Source: Meconema thalassinum
Lineage: Eukaryota; Arthropoda; Insecta; Orthoptera; Tettigoniidae
Direction of reading: 5' to 3'
Assembly (NCBI GenBank): GCA_946902985.2
Contig: OX336392.1
Span: 17,644,716-17,708,715 of the forward strand
DNA length: 64,000 bases
Position numbers and translations under genes: made by a program. This document shows positions 31,630 to 43,079 of this stretch, piece by piece; the first letter of the stretch is position 1; each line of letters starts with the position of its first letter. The notes below the pieces were generated by a model that was not told the origin of the DNA, made no database searches, and was given only the letters and a program-made list of their open reading frames with translations.

Positions 31630-32905
31630 GCATTGCTAGAAAAGTTAAGTGGCATGGAAGCCAAGTTGGAAGACGGCCAGAAGAAATTAGCAGAGGACCT
31701 GAAGAACGGCCAGAATAAGTTAGCAGAGGACCTAACCGCCAAATTTCTGGATGGCCAGAAAAATCTGGAAGAGTGTCTGCTGACGAAAAAGAGGAGACCC
31801 AAAGGAAATTAGAACAGGGCCTGCGTGAGGAAGTCTCAGCAGTGGAAAAGAAGTTCGACGCCTTACAAGTGGAAGTTGCCGAGCTGCACCAACGCCCACT
31901 GACGGAGGTAGAAGAGAAATTCAACGCTTTAAAAAAGGAAATTGCTAAGCTGAGCCAACGCCCGCCGACGGGGATGGAAGCGAGATTCAACGGTCTACAA
32001 GAGGAAGTTGCCGAGCTGCGCCGACGCCCGCCCCAGGTACACCGGGAATATCAGGAACGGGACAGAACAGAGTGACGCCCCCCAACCTTCGACGGAAAGG
32101 TCCCGTGGAGCACCTATTTACGTCAGTTCGACGCAGCCTGTTCCATAAACAACTGGAACAGCACGGAAAAGGCTACAGCTCTCATTGTAGCGCTGAGAGG
32201 GGACGCCCTTAACGTCCTTCAGGCCATCCCGACTGGATCCCAGGACTACGCTTCACTAATCGCCCATATGGAGTCCCGATATGGAAATAGCCATCTTCAG
32301 AAGGCCTACCAGATGCAGCTCCGGACTCGGGTACAAAAGAACGCGGAAACACTGCAGGAGTTCGAGATGGGCATCGCACGCCTTGTAAGGCTCGCCTATC
32401 CAACAGCGCCGGCCGACTTTCTGGAACAGATTGCGACGCAGACCTTCACCGACTGGCTACGGGACTCGGATACTCGACTGGCACAGCGACTTGCGCGCAA
32501 TAAGACACTTGCAGATGCGCTGAGCCACGCACTTGAGTTCGAGACGGCAAAGCAGGTATCCAGAATGCACGCACGGATGCGTCAAGTGTACGTCGACGAA
32601 ACAGCCAAAGCCAACGTGACCAAGCCCCTAGCCGATGAACTGATGGAGGCGCTAGGCCGGTTCTTCAAGAGTCGCAGCACCACCAGCTACGACACAGCCG
32701 AAAGACATCCGGAGAGGCGGCCCGGAAGAGGACTACCGACCTGCTGGACCTGCCGTAAGAGAGGCCACCTGAGCAAGGACTGCGGTGATCGCCGCCGCCA
32801 AGGGTTTCCGTCGGGACAGTCAGTCGTAGGGGAACCGCGCGGCCCAGGAAAGCAAGTATTAGCCAGCCTTGGGGGGCAAAGGTTGGCTTGTGACAGTCGT
32901 CAAGC
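31630..32905 (+). pseudogene. gypsy gag (coiled coil, capsid, zinc knuckle), interrupted
   Basis: Gag packages the element's RNA into intracellular particles. The N-terminal part has repeated KLEDGQKKLAED / KNGQNKLAEDL and EVAELHQRPLTEVEEKF heptad-like segments, a predicted coiled coil. An indel near 31765-31775 changes frame. An in-frame TGA at 32073-32075 interrupts the join to the capsid-like part (PWSTYLRQFDAACSINNW ... ATALIVALRGDALNVLQAI ... HLQKAYQMQLRTR). A CCHC knuckle, CWTCRKRGHLSKDC, lies near 32741-32782. The N-terminus is uncertain because of the nested insertion at 30116-31575. Confidence 0.85.
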
Positions 32906-35900
32906 CCCGGCAGTCCAAGTTCGTGTGACGCAGTTACGGAGGGATAATAGCAGCCTGATGGTTGACGGAGTCGTCAACGGAGTGAGCTGGCCCATGCTGA
33001 TCGACACGGGAGCGTCCAGGACCATCGTCAATCCCACCGTGATCCCGAAGTGGAGAGTGCAACCCACGCAAAGGAACATCCAGCTAATAACCGCGACTGG
33101 AGACACCGCACCGTTACTTGGCGAAGCATCTCTGAGTTCGTCATTGGTGAAACATCCAGTGCTCGTGGCTGATGAATCAAACGAAGTGATCATCGGACTG
33201 GACTTCCTCGACCAGAACAACATCATCTTGGACCTGAGTACCAACACTCTGCACTTCGGAGGTGAGGAACTTGCTTTGCAACCTGCGCACGAGTCCATCA
33301 CCGCGCGACGAGTAAGGCTGAGAGAGGACGTCATCGTTCCCGCCAGGACGGAGGTCAGCGCCGCCGTAATTGTCGACGGAACTGCTGAGGGAGTGGTGCC
33401 TATCGTCGAGCCAAAATATGAGGTCATCCAGACAAAAGGATTGCTAATTGCCAAGACTCTCATCAACACGACGTCTCGACCGTACGCCCGCCTGTCCAAC
33501 CTGAACGACTACGACATTACGGTTCACCGGGACACCAAACTAGGAGTCTGCGAGCCCGTTACCTGGATTTCCCGCATCACATACACGACGGACGGACACC
33601 TGAAGATGGACAACCGAGGAAGACGCGTCCTGCCAGAAGAACTACAGAAGCTGTACCAGGGATCCCAGGACCATTTAGACGAGGAACAATCACGCCAACT
33701 TCGGGACCTACTACATGAATTTCAGGATGTCTTCTCCGTGGGGAACAAAGACTTCGGCAGGACAAGCTTGGTCCAGCACAGAATCGACGTTGGGGACAGC
33801 GCACCGATTAGGGCCCCATTCCGACGTGTCTCGCTCGCCAAGCAAGCCGAAGTCGACCGGATGGTAGAAGAGATGAAGGAGCAAGGGGTGATCGAGCCAT
33901 CACATAGTCCTTGGAGTTCTCCGGTCGTGCTAGTGAAGAAGAAGACGGTTCCACCAGGATCTGCGTGGATTACAGGTGGGTGAATGACGTCACGAAGGAC
34001 AGCTACCCTCTACCGCAGATCGACGACACCCTGGACACCATATCAGGGTCAAGATGGTCCTCCACCTTGAATTTGAGGAGTGGCTACTGGCAGGTGGAGG
34101 TCCACCCTAAGGACCGCGAGAAAACGGCGTTCTCTGTGGGCAGCGGGCTCTGGCAGTTCACCGTCATGCCATTCGGTCTGCGCACCGCCCCTGCGACCTT
34201 CGAAAGGCTAATGGAGTCCATTCTGAGGGGACTACACTGGAAGACCTGCCTGGCCTACCTAGACGACGTCATCGTTCTGGGGAGAAGCTTCGAGGAGCAC
34301 TACAGCAACCTGAAGGAGATCTTGATGAAGCTACGGGCTGCCCTGCTGAAGTTGAGCCCCAAGAAGTGTCAGTCTTCCAGAAGCAGGTCCAGTACCTTGG
34401 GCATATATTCTCCGAGGAAGGGGTGCGCACCGACCCAGAAAAGACCGCAGCTGTGAGGGAGTGGCCAGTTCCGAAAGACAAGTCCCAACTACGAAGCTTC
34501 CTGGGACTCTGCACTTATTACCGTCGCTTCGTGAGAGGATTCGCCGACATCGCCAAACCACTGCATCGACTGACTGAGAAGGACCAACTCTTCACGTGGA
34601 CAGCAGAGTGCCACAGTGCCTTCGAACAACTCATGCAGGCTCTGTGCACCGCGCCTATTCTGGCCTACCCCAGACCTGGAACAAGGTTCAACGTCGATAC
34701 CGATGCCAGTGAATTTGGTATAGGGGGTATCCTGTCGCAAGCAGTGGACGGCGAGGAGAGAGTAGTGACCTACTTCAGCAAAGCCTTGTCAAAGCCAGAA
34801 AGGAACTACTGCGTCACCAGGAAGGAGCTGCTCGCCATCGTGAAGACCATTGATCACTTCCACAAGTACCTGCACGGGCAAGAATTTCTCATCAGGACCG
34901 ACCATGTATCCCTGCGGTGGCTCCTGAACTTCAAGCAGCCCGAGGGTCAACTCGCGCGCTGGTTAGAGAGGCTTCAACAGTACAACTTTGAGATCCAGCA
35001 CAGGAAAGGCCAACTGCATTCTAACGCGGACGCCCTGTCACGAAGACCGTGCCCCGAAGACTGCACCTTCTGTGCCCGAAGGGAGGAGAACACCGGGATA
35101 CAGTGCCGAAAGACTACCGTGGAAATTCAAGGGAGCTGGAGCCGCGAATCATTCACGCGGGCGCAAGCAGAAGATGATGACCTGGGACTGATAGCCGAAT
35201 GGAAGAGGGCCTGTGTTCCCAGACCCGGGTGGAACATTGTGAGTGACTGCAGCCCAAAGTTTAAGTCCTACTGGGTGCAGTGGGACTCGCTGGTTGTAAG
35301 GGATTGCCTCATCTGCCATACCTGGGAGAGCACCGACGGGAAGACATCTCGGGAACAAATCGTCCTTCCAAAGGCTATGACGGAGGAAGTCCTGAAGGAA
35401 GTCCATGGAGGATCATCTGGTGGACTCCTGGGGATAAAAAAAGACCCTGGAGAAGCTGAGAGAGCGGTTCTACTGGTTCGGATGCCGAACAGACGTGGAG
35501 AACCATTGTGCGAGGTGCCACGATTGCGCAGCCAGGCAGGGCCCAGGACGAAGACGACGGGGTCCACTGAAGACCTACAACGTGGGCGGCCCCATGGAGA
35601 GAGTGGTCATCGATGTTGCTGGGCCATTCCCGTTGAGCGAGGCAGGGAACCGCTACATATTGGTCGTCAGCGACTACTTCACCAAATGGCCGGAGGCGTA
35701 TGCGCTCCCTAAACAAGAAGTCGCGACGATCGCAGAGACCCTGGTGAAGGAATTCGTCAGCCGATACGGAGTACCCCTGGAGCTGCACTCCGACCAAAGG
35801 AGGAATTTCGAGTCGCAGGTGTTCCAGTACCTATGCCAACTGCTGGGAATCCGGAAGACAAGGACGACGCCGCTACACCCTCAGTCCGACGGGATGGTAG

Positions 35901-36447
35901 AGCGATCAATCGCACCATCGAGAACCATCTCCGAATCGTCGTCAGTGAGCATCAGAGGGATTGGGACAAACATCTTCCACTATTTCTCCTGGCCTACCGC
36001 GCCGCCGTGCATGAAGCCACCGGGTGCACACTATTGCGGGCCATGTTTGGGAGGGAACTCCGTCTACCTGTCGATCTTGCCTTCGGCCGACCTGGGAATG
36101 ATCCTGCCCCGGTAAGCCAGTATTGTCAAGAACTGGTCGACCAACTGGAGGACGTGCACGCGTTCGCGAGGAGGAGACTGCGGATCGAGACCGACCGAAT
36201 GAAGACCCGATACGACCAGCAGACGGATGCTGGCGGATTCCACGAGGACGACCTGGTCTGGCTCTTCAACCCATTACGGAAGAAAGGCCTGTCACCCAAA
36301 CTGCTGAAGTCCTGGGAGGGCCCGTACCGAGTCGTGAAACGGATCAACGATGTCGTCTACAGGATCCAGCGGAGCCCGAGGGCGAAGATGAAGATCGTGC
36401 ATCGAGATCGCCTGGCAGCCTACGGAGGGACACAGACGGACCAATGA
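32906..36447 (+). pseudogene. gypsy pol: protease, RT, RNase H, integrase, four frameshifts
   Basis: Pol would mature the particle, copy its RNA and integrate the DNA. Protease: MLIDTGASRTIV (about 32994). RT: RICVDYRWVN, MPFGLRTAPATFERLM and the YLDD box near 34256. RNase H: NVDTDASEFGIGG, KELLAIV, RTDHVSLRWLL and HSNADALSRR. Integrase: zinc region ending CARCHDCAARQ, core with VVIDVAGPF, LHSDQ and the DGMVER glutamate, then a GPY/F module (WEGPYRVVKRI ... HRDRLAAYGG). Single-base shifts lie near 33937-33948, 34361-34373, in the A-run 35436-35442, and near 35900-35911. The second His of the integrase HHCC finger is replaced (GGLLGIK). Stop is TGA at 36445-36447. Confidence 0.9.
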
Positions 36448-36467
36448 TTGATCTGGACGATCAGCCT

Positions 36468-36483
36468 TTTAGGAAGGGGGTGG
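36468..36483 (+). promoter_or_regulatory. Polypurine tract
   Basis: AGGAAGGGGGTGG abuts the 3' LTR and would be the RNase H-resistant primer for plus-strand synthesis. Confidence 0.75.
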
Positions 36484-37225
36484 TGTTACGGCTGTGAGTT
36501 TGTTTCGTCGCCTGCCGGTTGAGTCACAGCTGCCCCGGGCTGGGCTCTGCCTCAGTGTATTACGTGCGCCTTACTCAACAGGGCTACTAGGAAAAGGTAT
36601 GGTCCAGAATATTCGTGACCCAGCCATTGATGGAAACCTCGAGAAGCCGTGAATCCTGGACGGTCCTAGAAGCATTTATTGAGTCACCAGCCTGCTATAT
36701 AAGACCGACCTGGCAAGCGGGGTGGACAGTTTTTTTTCGAGCTAGTGCGAGCTTTTACCTTGAGCGACAGTTGTGGGTGAAGGAGTGTGAAGCCTGCGGA
36801 GAAACTGTGTCTTGAGCGAGTGTGTTTTCCAGTGCAACAGAGGTTAGTGTGGTGAATTGCGAAAGCACCGGGGGCTGTTTCCCTAGCCAGCGGACAGCGA
36901 AGCAGAGTGTAGTGGTGAGTGACCGGCTATCGTAAATAACTGTAGCGTGCGTATTTCAAGGAAGTAGTGCAGGTAGTTCTGACGAGGCCACCGGACTCAT
37001 TAGGAGGGATTAACTTCCGTGGATTATTGACAAGTGAAAGGCAAGTGTTCCCTACAAGAGGAAACTAGAGTGGGATACTAATTGCTTGTATTTGCTATTT
37101 GTGTGGTGTATCTTTCTGGCCCGCAATAAAGCTAATACGTTTTCTTTAAAGGAACAATTTGTGTTGTGTTTTCTACCCACCGTAATCCAGTTAACGGAAG
37201 TGCCACTAGGGGGTGGCACGTAACA
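36484..37225 (+). repeat. 3' LTR
   Basis: 742 bp with the same TGTTACG/CGTAACA ends as the 5' LTR. Examples of differences from the 5' copy: ctcaacaggg for cgcaacaggg, aggaaaaggtatgg for aggacaaagggatgg. TATATAAG and AATAAA are conserved. Confidence 0.95.
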
Positions 37226-37254
37226 GTATAGAGTGCAACTGCACTACTTTACTG

Positions 37255-37410
37255 CGAGGACTAAAAGCTCAAGCAGCCATAACCTCCCTATGAAGGCTTC
37301 CAAAATGATGGTGTATTGGTTCTCACGGCCAGTGAATTAAAACTCAGCAATACCATCTTTTTGGAAGCCTTCATAGGGAGGTTATGACTGTTTGAGCTTT
37401 TAGTTCTCGG
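37255..37410. repeat. Hairpin: inverted repeat with about 60-bp arms
   Basis: CTAAAAGCTCAAGCAGCCAT, AACCTCCCTATGAAGGCTTC and CAAAATGATGGTGTATTG are mirrored by CAATACCATC, TTTGGAAGCCTTCATAGGGA, GGTTATGACTG and TTTGAGCTTTTAG. The loop is about 28 bases. The loop sequence GGCCAGTGAATTAAAACTCA recurs inverted at about 37573-37594. Confidence 0.85.
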
Positions 37411-37443
37411 AGATAAGTGGCGCAGGTGTGCTTCATAAAAAAA

Positions 37444-37572
37444 AGGGAGGTAGCGCGCAGTTCGCTACTCTTGTGGGGGCCCGGGCAAGGACACCAAGAG
37501 CCCTCTGATGAGCCAGCTTGGTGTCCTAGGCGAAACCCCACACAAGACACGGCATAAACCTAGAAGTATTGC
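37444..37572. repeat. Right arm of the inverted repeat flanking the gypsy element
   Basis: Reverse-complement partner of 29045-29169. It lies 218 bp beyond the 3' LTR, so arm, LTR element, hairpin and arm form one large foldback-like structure. Confidence 0.85.
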
Positions 37573-37599
37573 TGAGTTTTAATTCACTGGCCGTGAAAT

Positions 37600-38185
37600 C
37601 CAATGTACTATCTTTATGGTTAGTGTTACACTGGAGGGTGTTTATGATTCTGGGGTTAAGAGTCTCGTGTCTCGCTTAGGCTTCTTTTACTCTGTCTTTC
37701 AGATATGTAAACGTTTATTAAAATTTTGTTTCTTTTCTAGTTGTATTTTGTTAAAATAGATTTAAACTCGTTTTACGGCAATTAATTGTCATTAGACGAA
37801 TTTTGTTGTTGTGACGTTAATTAGTTGTAGTTGGGGTGATTATATTTTAAAAGGAAGGAAGCTTGTAGTTTAACGTGACGGTTAATTTTGCTATCATGAG
37901 CCACGGGACCGCCTTTTTGTTACGTGGAATCCGAACCACAGGAGATGGTATTGGTCATCTCGCATGCATTGACCGTGAATCGAACCCGGTCCACCTTGGT
38001 GAGAGACCACTCCCACCGATTGTATTTAATATTCAATACTTATTGGTGCAGGCTTATAGAGATGTTTGGTTTACAGCAGATAACCTCGGCTAATGTTAGG
38101 TCTAGCTGTAGCTAATGACAGTCACTTCCCAGCCGTGGTTGATGTTATGCAGCAGCATTTCACTTTTGGCCATAAGTTGTGCAGT
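37600..38185. other. Spacer with a B-box-like fragment
   Basis: Contains GTGAATCGAACCCGGTCCAC near 37975-37996; its reverse (GGTTCGATTCA) is a B box, suggesting a SINE remnant on the minus strand. No gene seen. Confidence 0.4.
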
Positions 38186-38445
38186 GAGGGCCTTCTCTGT
38201 AAAACGGAGCCTTGCTGGGGCCGTGTGCCGGATCGAGAGCGTCGAGTCATTGCCAGATTACACAAGAGCACCAAATATTGGCATTGCAGAGCTGCCAAAA
38301 TACCTTACTGTAGTTGAGATAATTAACACTTGTTGTGAAGTACTGTAGCCTATCTCGTGAACATGGCAAGGAATAGAACGAAACAACGAATTTTCTTAGT
38401 GGGAACTTATCTTCTCAAGAAGTCTTCCATTAAATGTGTTCCTAC
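38186..38445 (+). repeat. Family J interspersed repeat, copy 2
   Basis: Shares GGGCCTTCTCTGTAAAACGG-type sequence with 4539-4581 and CTCGTGAACATGG ... TAGTGGGAACTTAT ... TTAAATGTGTTCC with 5570-5670. It lacks both insertions found in copy 1. Confidence 0.6.
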
Positions 38446-38729
38446 GTGCGTTGTTCAGCCAATTTTCATTTATGAAAAAAAAAAAAAAAGGCTTATGAGA
38501 TCACCTTTTGTCCGCGTGTGTGTGTGCGTTCCCCTAATAGAATAAACGGTTGGAGCGCTTTCAATGAAACTCGGTAAGGTCATAGTACTATTACGTCCCA
38601 CCAATTCAACATGGCGACTGTGCAAAATATCTCCTAAACTATTACTGACATTATCCTGAAATTGTGTACGGTGATAAAGGGCACTACTAGAAGTTCACGT
38701 GTGAGACTTTCAAAAACCTGTTAACTATA

Positions 38730-40041
38730 AGGTGCGTTCAAAAAGTAACGAGCCGGAGGCTGCAATGCGCAAACCGATGACGACATCGGCTAATTGTGGC
38801 GTGTGTAAGGAGGTGTGTTCCGACCAGAGCGTGGAAGGTCGCTAGAGGGCACGCGTGCACGTCACGTGACGATACAAAGCGAGCAGCAGCATGCATCAAT
38901 CGTCCAACGCTGCCAGTCGCATTGCAAACAGTGACATGGAGGCGTCAACAGAAGAGCAAAGAGGTGTTGTTCGGTTTCTGACAGCGGAAGGAGTAGGGGG
39001 AACGGACATTCATCGCCGAATGTCACAAGTGTACGACGAACACTGCATGTCCCTTGCAAGGGTCAAGGCGTGGCACAAGCGCTTCAGGGAAGGACGGGTG
39101 TCGTTAGCCGATACTGTCCGGTCTGGGACACCCCCCTGCATTACCGATGACAACGTCCAGCTGGTTGATGCACTCATTACCCAGGACCGCCTAGTGACAG
39201 TGAACGCCATAGCCGCCGTGGTCCGATTGAGCGTCGGAAGTGTGCACACCATCATGAAAGAACGACTGCACTTGCGCTAAATGTGTGTCTAATGGGTGCC
39301 CCACAGTCTTCAACTACACCTGGAAGCATGTCGAATGGCCCACTGTCTTGGTCATCTGCAGCGCTATACGAGGGAAGGGAATGGGTTCCTGGCACGAGTG
39401 GTGGCTGGTGATGAGTCATAGTGTCATCACTTCGAACCAGAACCCAAACGACAAAGCCTCAAGTGGAAGCATCCAGGGTCACCACCACCCAAAAAAGGCA
39501 AGGCCATCCATACGAGTGCGGGAAAGGTAATGTGACGTTCTTCTTTGACCAAGATGGCCCCCTTCTGATACACTTCATGCCGCACGGGACAACAGTGAAA
39601 GCCCAGCGTTACTCGCAAACCTTGAGCACCCTTCGCCAAGCGATCAAAACAAAACGACCAGGCAATCTCACCCGTGGGGTCATTCTGCTCCACGACAATG
39701 CACGACCTCATACGGCCAACACAGTCGTGGCACTCCTTCAGAAATTCAATTGGGAGGTTCTCTGCCACCCTCCATACAGTCCAGACCTTCTCTCTGTGAT
39801 TACGCCATGTTTGGTCCCCTGAAAAGGGCTCTGCGGGGCCAAAGATTCACCTCGGACGTCGACGTCCAGCTGTACGTGCGGAACTGGTTCACATCGCAGC
39901 CCAGGGAATTTTATGAGACAGCCATTCACCGCCTCGTGTCACAGTGGGACAAGTGCTTCAACAGCCAGGGCCAATACTTCTAACATACAGGTACTGGTTT
40001 CTGTAATTATGCCTCCGGCTCGTTACTTTTTGAACGCACCT
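38730..40041 (+). mobile_element. mariner (DD34D) element, decayed
   Basis: The ends AGGTGCGTTCAAAAAGTAAC, GAGCCGGAGGC and their reverse complement (GCCTCCGGCTCGTTACTTTT, TGAACGCACCT) are perfect over about 31 bp, with TA on both sides (38728-38729 and 40042-40043). The ends are well kept although the transposase gene is broken. It sits inside the CA-module repeat. Confidence 0.92.
38891..39982 (+). pseudogene. mariner transposase (DD34D), frameshifted
   Basis: The N-terminal part (EEQRGVVRFLTAEGVGGTDI ... VKAWHKRFREGR ... DNVQLVDALITQDRLVTVNA) is the paired helix-turn-helix domain of mariner transposases. It stops at 39278-39280. Later pieces in other frames give WVPHSLQ, GDES, FFDQDGPLLIHFMPHGTT, ILLHDNARPHTAN, HPPYSPDL and CDYAMFGPLKRALRG. 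From the Asp in HDNARPH to that in CDYAMF there are 34 residues, the DD34D signature. Frameshifts lie near 39280-39300, 39405-39425 and 39790, plus others. Non-functional. Confidence 0.9.
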
Positions 40042-41324
40042 TATACAAAACGAACATGACGGCCAAGCGAAGTCGAAACATTTAAATTGTCTTTTTTTTC
40101 TCGCGATTTAACCTTTCGAGCGCAGTGAAACATGATAAAGAAAATGTTTATACACATTGCAATGCACTGGCATCTAAATTCGTTCAATTGTTTACATAAC
40201 CTTAAGATGGCGGCTATGCGAAAATTTTGAAATTAAGTTTTTATTTCTTGTGTCTTAATCATGCGATCGAATGCGTTTAAATGATGAACCTGCGCAATAA
40301 TCTTAATGTAATAGTAATTACTCTATGGCCTACATATATAAAAGTTCAACATGGCGTCCATCCAAAATAGTTGGTAGGTTCTCAATATCTACTAATCTAT
40401 GACAGCAATCATACTGAAATTTTGTATGTTGAAAGAGGCTATTAACATAAGTCCACCTATGGAACTTTTAATAAACTGGTGAGCACAAATCCAACATGGC
40501 GGCGACGCGAAATTTAAATATTTTAATAGACATTTCTCGCGATTTAACCATCCGAGCGCAGAGAAACTTGGTACGGTAAATACTTATACGTGGGCAGTTT
40601 ATAAGGTAGATCTCTTATTTTAATAACATCATTTTACTATCACTTTTTAATATATGGCATTAAATATATTTCCAAGTTTTTCCATTTTTGATTTCAAACA
40701 ATTGTTGTAAGGATATCCATTTCTTCTTGGCTTTGTTAACTAGTTTTAAGATTTAATATCAATCACGCTGAGGAAGGTAACAATGAAATACCGAAACATG
40801 TACGATTAATGATGTAATTAAACGTTTCTTAAGTGTTTGACTGGCGGTTTTAATGCGATCAGTCAACACGGTTATTAATTATTACCATTGTCATAATGGT
40901 CAATGTTTACAAATTTTAATCCACTGATATCTAATTTATTTCAATTGGTTTCATAACCTCAAGATTGCGGCTGTACAAAATTTTAAAATATCGTTTTTAT
41001 TTCTTGTGTCCTAATCATGCGATTGAATATACCTACGCAATAATTTTCATCTAATAATACATAACTCTATGGCCTACATATATAAAAATCCAACATGGCG
41101 ACCATCCGAAATATTTAGACGGTTCTCAGTATCTACGAATCTATTAAAGCAAACAAACTGACATTTAATATGTTGATTGAGTATATTAACATAAGTAGGA
41201 TATATGAAAATAGACTGTTTAGTTCTTCCGGGAACTATTGTTACTTGTGGGGGAATCTCAAACAAAAGGTAGACAGAAACAATCCGCGTACTCTGCAGGA
41301 CCACGAGAAGGAAATAACTGCACC

Positions 41325-41715
41325 GATGCTTGCCACAGTGGGTGTGTGGTTATCGTATCGGACTACCAACCCCAAGCTTGCAGGTTCGCTCCTGGCCGTG
41401 GTGAGTGATTTTTGAAAGGCGGCAAAAATCACGACACGCATGTCATACGATGTTGGCATGTTAAAGAACCCAATCGAATTCAGTAGGCTGTGTTCATAAT
41501 GGCAAAATTAATCTCGGGATTTTCCGCCAACACAAAGTTCCTCATTTCTCTACTAGAAAGCGCTATAGTGTTCAAGGAGCTTAGATATCTAACCTCCTTG
41601 ACTTTCATAGTGATTCAAGGAACAACGAAATTTGGCATACAAGCTGCCCTCTGGGTGTCAAATTACAAAGCTTGAACCTGGCATCCGAGGACATACAATA
41701 TTCAAGTAAGTAATG
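41325..41715 (+). mobile_element. SINE family C, copy 2
   Basis: GCCACAGTGGGTGTGTGGTT and GCAGGTTCGCTCC form the tRNA-like head with B box. The body matches 6915-7290 and 43460-43850: GTCATACGATGTTGGCATGT, TTCAGTAGGCTGTGTTCATA, GGTGTCAAATTACAAAGCTT. Confidence 0.8.
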
Positions 41716-42079
41716 ATGATTATTAACACTTTTAAGAGTGTAAATGTGTTGAACTAGTTGGGCGCTACGCTGCTGCTAACACCAGTGGCCCTCCCATCAC
41801 ACGGCGCCTGCGAGGTTCCGTTCTGGAGAAAGAGCCCTCACTGTAGTTGCTACCACTGGTGCTTGTGGAGAGCAGTTGTTCGGGGGGGGGGGGGGGGGTG
41901 ATATTATATGAAGAAGTATTTAGAAGTATGCTTTGATGACAATCATTTTGTAGTCTCTGATGGGGTTGTTGGTCTATCTATGCCTACCCCGAATTTCCAA
42001 CTTTTGGTACTGTCACCCTGCGGCGAACGTTGGAACTTGATAGAGCGTTTGGTTACACACTACCAATTGTAGTGGTAGG
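41716..42079. other. Spacer
   Basis: Contains a run of G (about 41881-41898). No gene or repeat recognised. Confidence 0.4.
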
Positions 42080-42215
42080 TTCTTATCTACGACATGCCTT
42101 TACTTTTCCGCAGAAGGAAAGCATACTGAGGGATTTTAGCGCTCTTAAATATCCGACGACTTCGGCGGTTGTAAACTCGCATGCTGACGACTACGCCACT
42201 AAAGCCGCCTGATGG
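42080..42215 (-). mobile_element. SINE family F fragment, copy 2
   Basis: On the minus strand GGCGGCTTTAGTGGCGTAGT (A-box-like) and GCGAGTTTACAACCGCC (B-box-like) precede TAAGAGCGCTAAAATCCCTC. The last part is shared with 27970-28015. Confidence 0.5.
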
Positions 42216-42269
42216 TGCTGTTGGTATTACTGAGATTATTTGTCCTTCTGTTTTATTACAGTAGTATTA

Positions 42270-42560
42270 CCGACCGTGGTGGCTACGCTCGCTAAAGCAC
42301 AGCGTTAGGTCATGGGACCAAGCTCTCTGCTGACTCGGTAGACGCGTGGGTTCGAGCCACACCGTCGGCCGACCTTGAAACGGCTTTCCGTGGTTCCCCA
42401 TTTTCAACACCAGGCAAATGCTGACAGGCCACGGCCGCTTCCTTCCACATCGTTGGCCAGTTCCATTCATCTTCATCCATTCCATCTCTCATCCTTTAGT
42501 GCAGGGCGCCCACGGGCGTTGACTAGAAAGACCTACACTCGGCCTCTCAGGAGGCCACAC
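42270..42560 (+). mobile_element. SINE family E, copy 2
   Basis: GACCGTGGTGGCTACGCTCG, CTAAAGCACAGCGTTAGGTC, TGACTCGGTAGACGCGTGGG and GTTCGAGCCACACCGTCGGC form a tRNA-like head. The B box is GGTTCGAGCC near 42350. The body (CTTTCCGTGGTTCCCCATTT) matches 7970-8060 in reverse. Confidence 0.75.
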
Positions 42561-42872
42561 GACAAAGAAAACAGTGGTATTCTTGTTAAATTTATGGCTT
42601 TGCCTTCAAAGACTATGGACGGTGCATAAAACGTTGTTTTAGTTACGTATTGAGTTATGGCCTGTTTGAGTCGTATTATGGTTCATGGTTTTTAGCATTG
42701 AGTTTACGTTTGTTTTCAAGTGATAGCAAGCCATAAAATGCTTTCGCTATCAGTTGGTGTGTCAGTCTGAGCTGTCCGGTGTAATCACTGCCTATGCTCG
42801 ACGTGAACGAGCAATAACCTCCCGCACAGACGGCAAGTGACGGTGGAGGGTGTGCAGTATAAAGCGTGTCGA

Positions 42873-43078
42873 ATGGAAGTGGAACACAGTACAGTCGCTG
42901 TCGCAATGCGGACACGGAGCGATTTATCTGACGTCCAAGAGGGCATGATCATTGACTTTCGGGCCAAGGGTGGAAGCATTTCCGAAGCGGCTACGTTTGT
43001 AAACTGTTCGCGTGCCGCCGGAGTTTATGTGTACCGTGCGTCGCAAAATGGCGCTATTCAAAATCGGCACCGAGGCAA
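42873..43078 (+). pseudogene. Tc1-like transposase N-terminal fragment
   Basis: The translation RSDLSDVQEGMIIDFRAKGG, SISEAATFVNCSRAAGVYVY follows the first helix-turn-helix of Tc1 transposases (…DFERGQIVGLREAGWSYREIAERLGCSRSTV-type pattern). It covers only about 65 residues before joining a family I repeat end (GATGATGATGATGATGATG). Catalytic residues are absent. Function was DNA binding at the element's ends. Confidence 0.55.
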
Positions 43079-43079
43079 C

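Larger units (their letters stand above)
29176..37225 (+). mobile_element. Ty3/gypsy LTR retrotransposon (about 8.05 kb, including a 1.46-kb nested element)
   Basis: Two 742-bp LTRs flank a gag-pol region read left to right. The domain order is gag, CCHC knuckle, protease, reverse transcriptase, RNase H, integrase with a GPY/F-type C-terminus; integrase following RNase H defines the Ty3/gypsy order. There is no env-like frame after integrase. The element is dead: one indel and one TGA in gag, four single-base frameshifts in pol and a DNA transposon in the gag leader. Flanks (tctat / gtata) do not give a perfect target-site duplication. Confidence 0.95.
38470..41235 (-). repeat. CA-module interspersed repeat, interrupted by a mariner
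   Basis: The left end has GGCTTATGAGATCACCTTTT and a TGTG run, the reverse of the family K end. The body has repeated modules with AACATGGCG, TCTCGCGATTTAACC, ATCATGCGATNGAAT and GGCCTACATATATAAAA; the segment at about 40180-40480 is repeated at about 40950-41220. A different sequence (about 40640-40910, containing CGCTGAGGAAGGTAACAATG and CCGAAACATGTACG) separates the repeated modules. Non-coding. Confidence 0.6.

Noticed and set aside
32900..33499. 199-codon minus-strand frame opposite gypsy protease
   Set aside because: It is the antisense shadow of gag-pol, with no domain of its own.
36447..36483. env gene after integrase in the gypsy element
   Set aside because: Only 36 bp separate the pol stop from the 3' LTR, so there is no room for a third ORF.
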